A stretch of DNA of 64,000 nt from the NCBI GenBank assembly GCA_963618495.1, contig CAVESF010000006.1, positions 14,115 through 78,114 on the forward strand, read 5' to 3'. The stretch comes from Apopatosoma sp963618495 (lineage in GTDB: Bacteria; Bacillota; Clostridia; Oscillospirales; CAG-272). Below are positions 7,778 to 14,582 of the stretch, piece after piece (positions within the stretch are counted from its first letter, which is position 1; each line of letters opens with the position of its first letter). The translations under genes and the position numbers were made by a program. The notes under the pieces were generated by a model. The model did not search any database and was not told where the DNA came from. It saw only the letters and a program-made list of their open reading frames with translations.

Positions 7778-10258
7778 CTATTTTGCGTCGTACCATGTTT
7801 TGCCGCAACCGACTTCTACCGTCAGCGGGACGGAGAGCTTCACTGCATTTTCCATCTCGTATTTCAGCAGTTCCTTTGCCCGCTCAGCACAGGAAATGTG
7901 CGATTCTATTATCAGCTCGTCATGCACCTGAAGCAGGAGTTTTGCGTCAATCCCCTCCTTTTTCAGCCGCGCCGAAACATTTATCATCGCCGCCTTGATT
8001 ATATCTGCGGCACCGCCCTGTATCGGACTGTTCATCGCGACTCTCTCGCCGAAAGCACGCTCCGTATGCTTCTGCGAGGCAAGCTCGGGGATATATCTGC
8101 GCCTGCCGAAAAGCGTTTTCACATAGAGGTCGCGCTTTGCCTGCTCTGTGATATTATGCAGATATTCGCGCACTTTCGGATAGGAGCAGAGGTAATTTTC
8201 TATATATTCGCCCGCCTGCTTGCGCGAAATATGCAAATCTCCCGCGAGCGAAAATTCGCCCATGCCGTACATTATTCCGAAATTGACCGCTTTCGCCCGC
8301 TTTCTCATTTCCACAGTCACCATATCTTTCGTCACGCCGAAAATGCGCATCGCCGTATCCGTATGGATATCGAAGCCGGATTCGAAAGCGTGTATCATAT
8401 TTTCATCGCCCGAAACAGCCGCGAGCAAGCGCAGTTCTATCTGCGAGTAGTCGGCGTCTATGAGCAGATACTCATCGCTTTTTGCCGTGAAGAATTTTCG
8501 CAGTTCCCTGCCGAGTTCCGTTTTTATCGGTATATTCTGGAGGTTCGGCTCCGTGGAGGAAAGCCGCCCCGTCGCCGTCAGTGCCTGACGGAAGCTCGTG
8601 TGTACTCTGCCGTTTTCATCCGCCACCTTGCAGAGCCCGTCGGCATATGTGCTCTTTAATTTATCAACCTGCCTGTAGTCGAGAATATCGTCTATTATCG
8701 GGCTGTAAGGGCGCAGTTTTTCGAGAATCTCCGCTCCAGTGGAATAGCCGTTCTTCGTCTTTTTTATCGCGGGGAAGCCCATCTCATCGAAAAGCACCGT
8801 ACCAAGCTGCTTCGGCGAGTTTATATTGAATTCCCTGCCTGCGAGCATATAGATGCGCGAGGCATATTCGCCTTTCATCGCATCGAGCTGCCGTGAGAAA
8901 GCCGCAAGCTTCTCCGTATCCACGGTAAAGCCCTCGCGCTCCATCTCGAAAAGCACGCCCGTAAGCGGAAGCTCTATATCCGTATAGAGCGCAAGCTGTT
9001 CGGTTTTTTCAAGCTCGGTATACAGTTTATGATACAGCGAATATATGTCTTTTGCACAGTCCGCGCCACTTCCGGATTCATGCATCAACAGTCGCGAAGT
9101 CATCTTTGGCAGAGAGAAATCATTCTCGCCCGCGCCGCAGATATAGCCCATCAGCATCACATCATCGCAACTCGCGGTAGCGGTATATCCCGCATCAGCG
9201 AGCCTGTGCAGTAGCGATTTTTTATCGCAGCAGACATATTCCCCGCCCGAAGCGAACAGTGCCGCGCCCTCGGCAAAACTCATCTCTGCCGCGCTTTCGC
9301 CATCGTAGGTATAAGCCTTATCTTCATCGAAGTAAATCGCCGTGCGCCCGGGCGCATTGCTCTTCTCCATCCGCTCGGACACGGTATGTGCGCCCGCCTC
9401 ATCAAGCGCAAATTTCCTGATAAAAGCGGAAAACTCCAGCTTTATGCAAAGGTCGAGCATGGCGCGCTTGTCTATACCCTTATATTCCAGCTCCGAGAGC
9501 GAAATCCCAAGCGGCACATTGCGACTGATGGTTGCGAGCCACTGCGAGAGGTACGCGTTCTCCCTGCCCTCGGCAAGCTTTTTCTTCACGGATGGTGTGA
9601 GCGGCTTTTCGTCAAGCCCGTCATAGATTCCGTCGAGCGAGCCGTAGTCCGCGACAAGCTTCAGCGCCGTCTTTTCTCCGATTCCGGCAACGCCCGGGAT
9701 ATTATCCGAGCTGTCGCCCATCAGCGCCTTTACATCTATAAACTGCGCGGGAAGCACGCCGTATTTCTCCGTGAATTTTTCCGTATCGTATTTCACGGGT
9801 TCGGCGTTCGTCGCGAGCATGACAAAAGTCTTGTCCGAGATAAGCTGGAGCGAATCCTTGTCGCCTGTGGCTACGCAGGTCTCTGTCCCCTCTTTCTCCG
9901 CCATCGCCGAAAGCGTGCCGAGAATGTCATCCGCCTCGTAGCCCGCAAGTTCAAGCGTATGCAGACCCATCGCGCGCATCATTTCCTTGGCATAGGGGAG
10001 CTGCATGAGAAATTCCTGTGGGGTCGGTTTTCTCGTTCCCTTGTAGTCGGAGAAGCGCTCATGGCGGAAAGTCGGCGTCTTCACATCAAAGGCAACCGCC
10101 GCATAGTCGGGCTTCTGCTCGGCGATATGCCTGCTCACTATATTCACCATGCCGTATACTGCATTTGTGAAAAGTCCGTCGCGAGTGGTCAGCGGGCGTA
10201 TGCCGTAAAAAGCCCTGCTCAGTATCGAATTTCCGTCTATCACGAGAAGTTTTTTCAT
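7778..10258 (-). CDS. polA: DNA polymerase I
   Basis: An 826-residue family A polymerase for Okazaki fragment processing and repair synthesis. The 5'-3' exonuclease domain covers residues 1-~290 (MKKLLVIDGNSILSRAFYG; GVAGIGEKTALKL helix-hairpin-helix). The middle domain (~300-450) has no DxE motif of the 3'-5' exonuclease, so proofreading is probably lost, as in Taq and Bst enzymes. The polymerase domain holds LIDADYSQIELR (motif A), RKRAKAVNFGIMYG (motif B, O-helix) and LLQVHDELI (motif C). The frame is open to 10321, but ATG 10258 has CGGAGG eight to nine bases upstream and matches family N-termini. Confidence 0.97.
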   Translation of the reverse strand: MKKLLVIDGNSILSRAFYGIRPLTTRDGLFTNAVYGMVNIVSRHIAEQKPDYAAVAFDVKTPTFRHERFSDYKGTRKPTPQEFLMQLPYAKEMMRAMGLHTLELAGYEADDILGTLSAMAEKEGTETCVATGDKDSLQLISDKTFVMLATNAEPVKYDTEKFTEKYGVLPAQFIDVKALMGDSSDNIPGVAGIGEKTALKLVADYGSLDGIYDGLDEKPLTPSVKKKLAEGRENAYLSQWLATISRNVPLGISLSELEYKGIDKRAMLDLCIKLEFSAFIRKFALDEAGAHTVSERMEKSNAPGRTAIYFDEDKAYTYDGESAAEMSFAEGAALFASGGEYVCCDKKSLLHRLADAGYTATASCDDVMLMGYICGAGENDFSLPKMTSRLLMHESGSGADCAKDIYSLYHKLYTELEKTEQLALYTDIELPLTGVLFEMEREGFTVDTEKLAAFSRQLDAMKGEYASRIYMLAGREFNINSPKQLGTVLFDEMGFPAIKKTKNGYSTGAEILEKLRPYSPIIDDILDYRQVDKLKSTYADGLCKVADENGRVHTSFRQALTATGRLSSTEPNLQNIPIKTELGRELRKFFTAKSDEYLLIDADYSQIELRLLAAVSGDENMIHAFESGFDIHTDTAMRIFGVTKDMVTVEMRKRAKAVNFGIMYGMGEFSLAGDLHISRKQAGEYIENYLCSYPKVREYLHNITEQAKRDLYVKTLFGRRRYIPELASQKHTERAFGERVAMNSPIQGGAADIIKAAMINVSARLKKEGIDAKLLLQVHDELIIESHISCAERAKELLKYEMENAVKLSVPLTVEVGCGKTWYDAK

Positions 10259-10291
10259 GCGTTCCTCCGTTTGCCGTCTGCTTTTTTCTTT

Positions 10292-10320
10292 AGTATAGCA
10301 CAAAAAGCGCGTTTTCGCCA
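10292..10320 (-). promoter_or_regulatory. Probable polA promoter
   Basis: On the minus strand TGGCGA, a 17-base spacer and TATACT with an extended TGC. The -35 is weak; the extended -10 compensates. It is divergent from the MarR promoter 40 bases away. Confidence 0.5.
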
Positions 10321-10357
10321 TAGTTTGTTAAAAAATTTTTAACTTGCGCAAAATCGC

Positions 10358-10386
10358 TTGACGAAAGTTCAATTTTGAACTATAAT
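10358..10386 (+). promoter_or_regulatory. Consensus promoter of the marR-TSUP operon
   Basis: TTGACG at 10358-10363, 17 bases, then TATAAT at 10381-10386. One palindromic operator fills the spacer and a second covers the start site. Confidence 0.85.
10367..10380. promoter_or_regulatory. MarR-type operator, copy 1
   Basis: GTTCAATTTTGAAC, a perfect inverted repeat of GTTCAA around TT, inside the promoter spacer. Size and symmetry fit a dimeric winged-helix regulator. Binding here would block RNA polymerase. Confidence 0.7.
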
Positions 10387-10392
10387 GCGATT

Positions 10393-10406
10393 GTTCAATT
10401 TTGAAC
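10393..10406. promoter_or_regulatory. MarR-type operator, copy 2
   Basis: A second, identical GTTCAATTTTGAAC, 26 bases from the first centre to centre, lying over the expected transcription start. Exact duplication argues strongly for a functional site. Confidence 0.7.
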
Positions 10407-10422
10407 CGTCACGGAGGTGCTT

Positions 10423-10878
10423 ATGAAGAAAAATACTTTCGCGGATTTCGCGATATGCATGGCAAAGAAATACGAACCTTTCCGCCGCCGTATAATGGAG
10501 CGTTTTTCGCTCTCGGCGGCAGAGGTGGATGTGCTGATGTTCCTCGCCAACAATCCCGAATACAATACCGCGGCACAGGTCTCGAAGATTCGCATGATAC
10601 CGAAATCACATGTTTCGCTCGCGGTAAATTCACTCTCGGAAAAGGGACTTCTCATCAGAAAAAGCGGCGAAAACCGCAAGTCGGTCTGCCTCATTCCCTC
10701 AGAGAGTGCCGCTCCAGTCATCTCTTTCGGCAGAGAAATGCAGGATGCCTTTCAGGAGACGCTTTTTCTCGGCTTTTCAGCGGAGGAAAAAGCGGCATTT
10801 GACGCGCTGCATGAAAAGATGCGCAAAAATCTCGAAAACATGAAGAAATCAAAAGAAAAAGGAACCGAAAACAAATGA
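10423..10878 (+). CDS. MarR-family transcriptional regulator
   Basis: A 151-residue winged-helix regulator. The DNA-binding region is around residues 30-95: LSAAEVDVLMFLANNPEYNTAAQVSKI, a recognition helix in KSHVSLAVNSLSEKGLL, and a wing at RKSGENRKSVCLIP. Flanking helices would form the dimer. ATG 10423 has GGAGG five bases upstream; a GTG six bases earlier is in frame but too close to that site. The stop overlaps the start of the TSUP gene as ATGA, so the two are co-translated. The twin GTTCAA palindromes over the promoter indicate autoregulation. The inducing ligand is unknown; a sulfur compound or organic acid exported by the neighbour is a guess. Confidence 0.85.
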   Translation: MKKNTFADFAICMAKKYEPFRRRIMERFSLSAAEVDVLMFLANNPEYNTAAQVSKIRMIPKSHVSLAVNSLSEKGLLIRKSGENRKSVCLIPSESAAPVISFGREMQDAFQETLFLGFSAEEKAAFDALHEKMRKNLENMKKSKEKGTENK

Positions 10879-11651
10879 AAATTCTCATAGAAATAATTGT
10901 CTGCTTTTTTGCGGGCATGGGCGCGGGACTCGGCACAGGCTTTGCCGGCATGAGTGCCGCAGCCGTGATAACTCCTATGCTCGTGACATTTCTCGGCGTG
11001 GAGCCGTATACCGCCGTCGGCATAGCCCTCGCTTCCGATGTGCTTGCGAGCGCGATATCGGCATACACCTACGGCAAAAACAAAAATCTCGATGTTAAAA
11101 ACGGACTTGTCATGATGGCAAGCGTGCTCGTTTTCACCGTCATCGGCAGTTATGTTTCCAGCCTTGTCCCATCGGCGACAATGGGCAATTTCTCCGTGAT
11201 AATGACATTTCTGCTCGGCATCAGATTCATAGTCAAGCCGGTTATGACCACAAAGGAAGCCATGCAGAGCGTTTCCGCAAAGAAAAAACTGATAAAATCC
11301 GTCATCTGCGGCTCGATAGTCGGCTTTATCTGCGGCTTCATCGGCGCGGGCGGCGGCATGATGATGCTCCTCCTTTTGACAAGCGTTCTCGGCTTTGAGC
11401 TGAAAACGGCTGTCGGCACGAGCGTTTTCATCATGACGTTCACGGCGCTGACAGGTTCGGTCTCCCACTTCGCCATCGGCGGTATGCCCGATATGCTCCT
11501 GCTCGCGCTCTGCATCCTCTTCACGCTGATATGGGCAAGGATAGCCGCCGTTATCGCAAACAAGGCTCAGCCCAAGACGCTCAACCGTGCGACAGGCATC
11601 GTTCTCGTCGTCCTCGGCATAGCGATATTCTCTTTCTCACTCATAAAATAA
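10875..11651 (+). CDS. TSUP family transporter (TauE/SafE type)
   Basis: A 258-residue integral membrane protein of about eight helices in two homologous halves, the TSUP arrangement. The conserved glycine-rich stretch of the first half is MGAGLGTGFAGMSAA (residues ~15-30) and of the second GFIGAGGGMMMLLLL (~155-170). Family members export sulfite, sulfoacetate or other organosulfonates, or take up sulfate. The start overlaps the MarR stop (ATGA), so expression should be set by that regulator. The actual substrate is not evident from sequence. Confidence 0.85.
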   Translation: MKILIEIIVCFFAGMGAGLGTGFAGMSAAAVITPMLVTFLGVEPYTAVGIALASDVLASAISAYTYGKNKNLDVKNGLVMMASVLVFTVIGSYVSSLVPSATMGNFSVIMTFLLGIRFIVKPVMTTKEAMQSVSAKKKLIKSVICGSIVGFICGFIGAGGGMMMLLLLTSVLGFELKTAVGTSVFIMTFTALTGSVSHFAIGGMPDMLLLALCILFTLIWARIAAVIANKAQPKTLNRATGIVLVVLGIAIFSFSLIK

Positions 11652-11670
11652 GCGGAAAGGCAGGCAAAAA

Positions 11671-11724
11671 CCCGATTTCGGCGTTTTTCGGGCGATTTTC
11701 TCTCAAAATATGCCGAAAATCGGG
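11671..11724 (+). terminator. Long imperfect stem-loop after the TSUP gene
   Basis: CCCGATTTCGGC (11671-11682) pairs with GCCGAAAATCGGG (11712-11724) apart from one extra A, and a small ATTTT/AAAAT hairpin sits inside. There is no clear T-run after it, so a terminator role is likely but not certain. The next promoter starts 10 bases on. Confidence 0.5.
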
Positions 11725-11734
11725 CAAAAGTCTA

Positions 11735-11763
11735 TTGACAAGAGGTATTTTATATGATATTAT
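11735..11763 (+). promoter_or_regulatory. Strong promoter of the rpmG-secE-nusG-rplKA operon
   Basis: TTGACA at 11735-11740, a 17-base spacer and TATTAT at 11758-11763. Predicted start near 11770, leaving a leader of about 195 bases before rpmG. Confidence 0.8.
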
Positions 11764-11768
11764 ATAGA

Positions 11769-11820
11769 TACCTCATAGGATGCGGTACTGTTTTTCATAC
11801 GCTCCTATCCGAGGGAGGTA
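11769..11820 (+). promoter_or_regulatory. Structured 5' leader, first hairpin
   Basis: TACCTC (11769-11774) pairs with GAGGTA (11815-11820). Inside it, ATAGGA (11775-11780) pairs with TCCTAT (11803-11808) and GCG with CGC (11782-11784, 11800-11802). CCGAGG (11809-11814) remains as a one-sided bulge on the 3' arm. It begins at the predicted transcription start and hides the GGGAGG that precedes the small frame at 11828. The asymmetric bulge recalls protein-binding leaders of ribosomal protein operons, but I cannot assign it to a known class. Confidence 0.55.
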
Positions 11821-11827
11821 CTAAACA

Positions 11828-11926
11828 ATGCCGACGAAAAAGAATAATACGGCGTTTTCTCTCGTGAAAACCGCCTTATTTTGTCGCGCTTCTGTTTTCA
11901 AAACCGGAGAGCGGCGTTTTTATTAG
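11828..11926 (+). CDS. Possible 32-residue leader peptide
   Basis: ATG 11828 follows GGGAGG (11813-11818) with a nine-base spacer and runs 32 codons to TAG. The product is basic and has no recognised motif. The frame covers exactly the two alternative hairpins described at 11851-11920, so ribosome movement over it could choose between them. It may equally be chance coding in a regulatory RNA. No homology is claimed. Confidence 0.35.
   Translation: MPTKKNNTAFSLVKTALFCRASVFKTGERRFY
11851..11920 (+). terminator. Attenuator-like pair of mutually exclusive hairpins
   Basis: GGCGTTTTC (11851-11859) pairs with GAAAACCGCC (11866-11875) around a six-base loop and is followed by TTATTTT, a terminator-like shape. 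The same AAAACCGCC can instead pair with GGCGTTTT at 11913-11920. Only one can form at a time. Located in the leader of a ribosomal protein operon, this looks like transcription attenuation. Confidence 0.5.
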
Positions 11927-11964
11927 TCTTCACATCGGCTAAATCTAAACAGGAGGTCCCGAAA

Positions 11965-12114
11965 ATGCGCGTTAGAATCACACTCGCATGCAGTGAATGC
12001 AAGCAAAGAAACTACGACACAATGAAAAACAAGAAAAACGATCCTGACAGAATCGAGCTCAACAAGTACTGCAAGTTCTGTCGCAAGCACACCCTGCACA
12101 AAGAAACCAAGTAA
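11965..12114 (+). CDS. rpmG: 50S ribosomal protein L33
   Basis: A 49-residue protein of the large ribosomal subunit. It keeps all four zinc-ribbon cysteines, as ACSECKQ and YCKFCRKH, so it is the zinc-binding (C+) form. AGGAGG lies eight bases before the ATG. The frame is open upstream, but only this start matches L33. First structural gene of the operon, 40 bases before secE, the usual bacterial order. Confidence 0.95.
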   Translation: MRVRITLACSECKQRNYDTMKNKKNDPDRIELNKYCKFCRKHTLHKETK

Positions 12115-12154
12115 AAGAAATTGGGCTTTTTAAAAGCTCGGCAAGGAGGAAAAC

Positions 12155-12388
12155 ATGGCAGAAAAAACCAAAACTGCAAAAGTGGGATTTTTCAAGAAAA
12201 TCGGAAAATTCTTCAGAGACTATAAGAGCGAATTCAAAAAGCTCGTATGGCCGACTCCGAAGCAGCTTCTCAAGAACACGGCTGTCGTTCTCGTGAGCAT
12301 AATTGTTTTCGGTGCGTTCCTTGCGGCTGTCGATATGGGTTTCCACAAGCTTTTCACAGAGCTTGGCAACTGGTTTGCTCTGCTGTAA
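12155..12388 (+). CDS. secE: Preprotein translocase subunit SecE
   Basis: A 77-residue single-span membrane protein that clamps SecY in the Sec translocon. The conserved amphipathic helix and hinge read DYKSEFKKLVWPTPKQLLKN at about residues 29-48, followed by one transmembrane segment VVLVSIIVFGAFLAAVDMGF. This is the short form typical of Gram-positive bacteria. AAGGAGG lies before the ATG. It lies between rpmG and nusG as in most bacteria. Confidence 0.95.
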   Translation: MAEKTKTAKVGFFKKIGKFFRDYKSEFKKLVWPTPKQLLKNTAVVLVSIIVFGAFLAAVDMGFHKLFTELGNWFALL

Positions 12389-12433
12389 TTCTATTTTGGA
12401 TTTTTCAAAATAGTTTATCAGGAGGAGCAGAAC

Positions 12434-12961
12434 ATGGATCAAACGAGCGAAGCGAAATGGTATGTGGTGCATACCTATTCCGGATATGAAAACAAGGTCA
12501 AGACAAATCTCGAAAAGATTATCGAAAACCGCGGGATATCCCATCTGATAACAGATGTCAAGGTTCCCTCGGAAATAATTGTCGAGGAATCCGGCGATCA
12601 GAAAAAAGAAGTGGAAAGCAAGCTCTTTCCGAGCTATGTATTCGTCAAGATGATAATGTCCGACGAGACATGGCATGTCGTAAGAAACATCACAGGCGCC
12701 ACCGGCTTTGTCGGTCCCGGTTCGCGTCCCGTCCCGCTCTCCGATAAGGAAGTAGAGGCTCTCGGTGTCGATACCAGAGTTGTCGCTCCCGCATTTGAGG
12801 TCGGAAACAGCGTAAAGATTGTAAACGGTCCTATGTCCGGCTTTGTCGGCAAGGTCGAGAGCATCTCGCAGGACGGCAAAAAAGTCACGGTACTCGCTTC
12901 CGTTTTCGGCAGAGATACCGCGGTCGAGCTTGACACATCAAGTGTCGCTCTCGCAGACTGA
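12434..12961 (+). CDS. nusG: Transcription termination/antitermination protein NusG
   Basis: A 175-residue NusG. The NGN domain (residues 1-~115) carries WYVVHTYSGYENKVKTNLE and the polymerase-binding stretch ESKLFPSYVFVKM; TGFVGPGSRPVPLSD follows. The C-terminal KOW domain (~125-175) reads GNSVKIVNGPMSGFVGKVE. It couples RNA polymerase to pausing, Rho and the ribosome. AGGAGGAG lies before the ATG. The 107 bases that follow hold a hairpin and the L1 operator. Confidence 0.96.
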   Translation: MDQTSEAKWYVVHTYSGYENKVKTNLEKIIENRGISHLITDVKVPSEIIVEESGDQKKEVESKLFPSYVFVKMIMSDETWHVVRNITGATGFVGPGSRPVPLSDKEVEALGVDTRVVAPAFEVGNSVKIVNGPMSGFVGKVESISQDGKKVTVLASVFGRDTAVELDTSSVALAD

Positions 12962-12973
12962 CAAACTTTTTTC

Positions 12974-13001
12974 GCACATAACAGAGCCAAATATTATGTG
13001 C
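12974..13001 (+). terminator. Hairpin between nusG and rplK
   Basis: GCACATAA (12974-12981) pairs perfectly with TTATGTGC (12994-13001) around a 12-base loop. There is no U-tract, so it is more likely a processing or structural element beside the L1 site than a full terminator. Confidence 0.45.
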
Positions 13002-13002
13002 T

Positions 13003-13052
13003 TTGTGGGAGGGAGAAAATTTTATTTTATGATTCTCCCGAGGATTACCACA
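13003..13052 (+). promoter_or_regulatory. Ribosomal protein L1 operator (23S rRNA mimic) before rplK
   Basis: TGTGG (13004-13008) pairs with CCACA (13048-13052) and GGGAG (13011-13015) with CTCCC (13035-13039). The combination GTGGGAGG ... TTACCAC copies the L1-binding helix of 23S rRNA, which in E. coli reads GGTGGGAGG ... ATACCACC. L1 is known to repress the L11-L1 mRNA by binding such a mimic ahead of rplK. The structure ends four bases before the GGAGG of rplK, so binding would hinder ribosome entry. Confidence 0.8.
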
Positions 13053-13068
13053 TTCGGAGGTGTAAATT

Positions 13069-13494
13069 ATGGCAAAGAAAATTACAGCTTATGTAAAATT
13101 GCAGCTGCCTGCGGGCAAAGCAACTCCCCAGCCGCCTGTTGGTCCGGCTCTCGGTCAGCACGGCGTTAATATCGCGGCGTTCACAAAGGAATTCAATGAG
13201 CGCACAAAGAACGATATCGGTCTTATAATCCCTGTTGTTATCACAATCTTCGCAGACCGTTCGTTCTCATTTATCACAAAGACTCCTCCCGCAGCCGTTC
13301 TTATAAAGAAAGCTTGCGGAATCGAGACAGCTTCCGCTGTTCCGAATAAGACAAAGGTTGCTTCCCTCACAAAGGAGCAGGTACGCAAAATCGCCGAAAC
13401 AAAGATGCCCGACCTCAATGCGGCTTCCGTAGAAGCAGCTATGAGCATGATTGCAGGTACAGCCCGCAGCATGGGTATCACGGTAGAGGACTAA
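13069..13494 (+). CDS. rplK: 50S ribosomal protein L11
   Basis: A 141-residue L11, the normal length. N-terminal domain with AYVKLQLPAGKATPQPPVGP and ALGQHGVNI; C-terminal rRNA-binding domain with TKEQVRKIAETKMPDLN and SMIAGTARSMGI. It forms the GTPase-associated centre and is needed for RelA activation. CGGAGG lies upstream. Translation is probably set by the L1 operator just before it. rplA follows after 14 bases. Confidence 0.97.
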   Translation: MAKKITAYVKLQLPAGKATPQPPVGPALGQHGVNIAAFTKEFNERTKNDIGLIIPVVITIFADRSFSFITKTPPAAVLIKKACGIETASAVPNKTKVASLTKEQVRKIAETKMPDLNAASVEAAMSMIAGTARSMGITVED

Positions 13495-13508
13495 GGAGGT
13501 AAGCAATA

Positions 13509-14204
13509 ATGTTTAAGGGTAAGAAATATCAGGATAGCGCAAAGCTTATCGACAAGACAAAACTTTATGACAGCAATGAGGCTATCGCTCTCGTTTGCCA
13601 GACTTCCAAGGCAAAATTTGATGAAACAATCGAGCTTCACATCCGTCTCGGCGTTGACAGCCGTCATGCAGACCAGCAGGTTCGCGGTGCGGTGGTTCTT
13701 CCGCACGGTACAGGTAAGACTGTAAGAACCCTCGTTTTTGCAAAGGGTGACAAGGCGGAAGCCGCTAAGGCAGCAGGTGCCGATTATGTCGGTGCTGAAG
13801 ATATGGTTGCAAAGATTACAGGTGAAAACTGGTTTGATTTCGATGTAGTCATCGCAACACCCGATATGATGGGCGTTATTGGTCGTCTCGGTAAGATACT
13901 CGGTCCTAAGGGACTCATGCCTAACCCCAAGGCAGGCACAGTTACCATGGATGTTGCCAAGGCTGTAAACGAAGCTAAGGCAGGTAAGATTGAGTACCGT
14001 CTTGACAAGACAAACATCATTCACTGCCCCATCGGCAAGGCATCTTTCGGTGCTGAAAAGCTTCAGGATAACTTCAATACGCTCATGGGCGCAGTTATCA
14101 AGGCTAAGCCTGCCGCTGCAAAGGGTCAGTATATCAAGAGCTGCGTAATCGCAAGCACAATGGGTCCCGGCGTGAAGATAAATCAGGCTAAGCTTGATGT
14201 TTAA
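13509..14204 (+). CDS. rplA: 50S ribosomal protein L1
   Basis: A 231-residue L1, with the signature LGPKGLMPNPKAGTVT near residue 130 and GAVVLPHGTGKTVRTLVFA near 60. It forms the L1 stalk that helps tRNA leave the E site, and it is the expected repressor of its own operon through the site at 13003-13052. AAGGAGG overlaps the rplK stop. rplJ and rplL, the usual next genes, are absent; an insertion-sequence relic follows instead. I see no clear terminator directly after the stop. Confidence 0.97.
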   Translation: MFKGKKYQDSAKLIDKTKLYDSNEAIALVCQTSKAKFDETIELHIRLGVDSRHADQQVRGAVVLPHGTGKTVRTLVFAKGDKAEAAKAAGADYVGAEDMVAKITGENWFDFDVVIATPDMMGVIGRLGKILGPKGLMPNPKAGTVTMDVAKAVNEAKAGKIEYRLDKTNIIHCPIGKASFGAEKLQDNFNTLMGAVIKAKPAAAKGQYIKSCVIASTMGPGVKINQAKLDV

Positions 14205-14250
14205 TCGCGGAAACGCTAAAAAGTTCAGCACGAAAAGAGGCAGGATTTTT

Positions 14251-14286
14251 CGGCTCTTTGTCAATAGTTGGGATAGAAAAAGTCTG
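14251..14286 (+). repeat. ISL3-like terminal repeat, copy 1
   Basis: Starts CGGCTCTTTGTCAATAGTTG and ends GAAAAAGTCTG. It differs from the second copy at three positions. Confidence 0.6.
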
Positions 14287-14499
14287 ACGAAAATGTAAGA
14301 AACCATTGAAAAAACAGGGGAAGCGTCACGAAACGTAGTGGAGTGGCGCTTCCCCTGTTCTTCGGCGCCGCTTTTGCCGGTTCTATAATAAAAGTCGGGG
14401 AACCCCGGATAAGCTAAATAAAATAAAAAAGAACGAGCATATCTGAAAAAGTCTGATATAATGTAAGTTACTATACTAACAATATCAGAGGTATCAAAT

Positions 14500-14550
14500 A
14501 TGCTCAATTCTTATTGTACAGAAAAATTGCGGCTCTTTGTCAATAATTGA
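14500..14550 (+). pseudogene. Truncated transposase start (ISL3-like)
   Basis: ATG 14500 with GAGG upstream encodes MLNSYCTEKL, similar in pattern to ISL3 transposase N-termini (M..Y.TEKLL). From codon 11 the frame is terminal-repeat sequence and stops at TGA 14548-14550. Only ten real codons remain, so this is a fragment and the family call rests mostly on the repeats. Confidence 0.4.
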
Positions 14551-14565
14551 GGTAGAAAAAGTCTG
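14530..14565 (+). repeat. ISL3-like terminal repeat, copy 2
   Basis: Starts CGGCTCTTTGTCAATAATTG. It lies in the same orientation as copy 1 and ends 17 bases from the proS stop codon. Confidence 0.6.
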
Positions 14566-14582
14566 CCTTTTTATTATCGAAA

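Larger units (their letters stand above)
14205..14582. mobile_element. ISL3-like insertion-sequence relic
   Basis: This 378-base gap holds two near-identical 36-base terminal repeats in the same orientation (14251-14286 and 14530-14565, 33/36 identical), both starting CGGCTCTTTGTCAAT, the type of end seen in ISL3-family elements. Between them lie a 13-bp hairpin (AACAGGGGAAGCG and its complement, 14313-14359), a small CGGGG/CCCCG palindrome, an extended -10 TGATATAAT (14454-14462), an 8-bp inverted repeat TCTGATAT/ATATCAGA, and the first 10 codons of a transposase-like frame from ATG 14500. That frame is cut exactly where the second repeat begins. It is therefore a decayed, internally deleted element. 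Confidence 0.6.

Noticed and set aside
13491..14507. A 338-codon minus-strand frame opposite rplA and the IS relic
   Set aside because: rplA is certain and the frame has no promoter or ribosome binding site; its Cys- and Leu-rich product has no domain.
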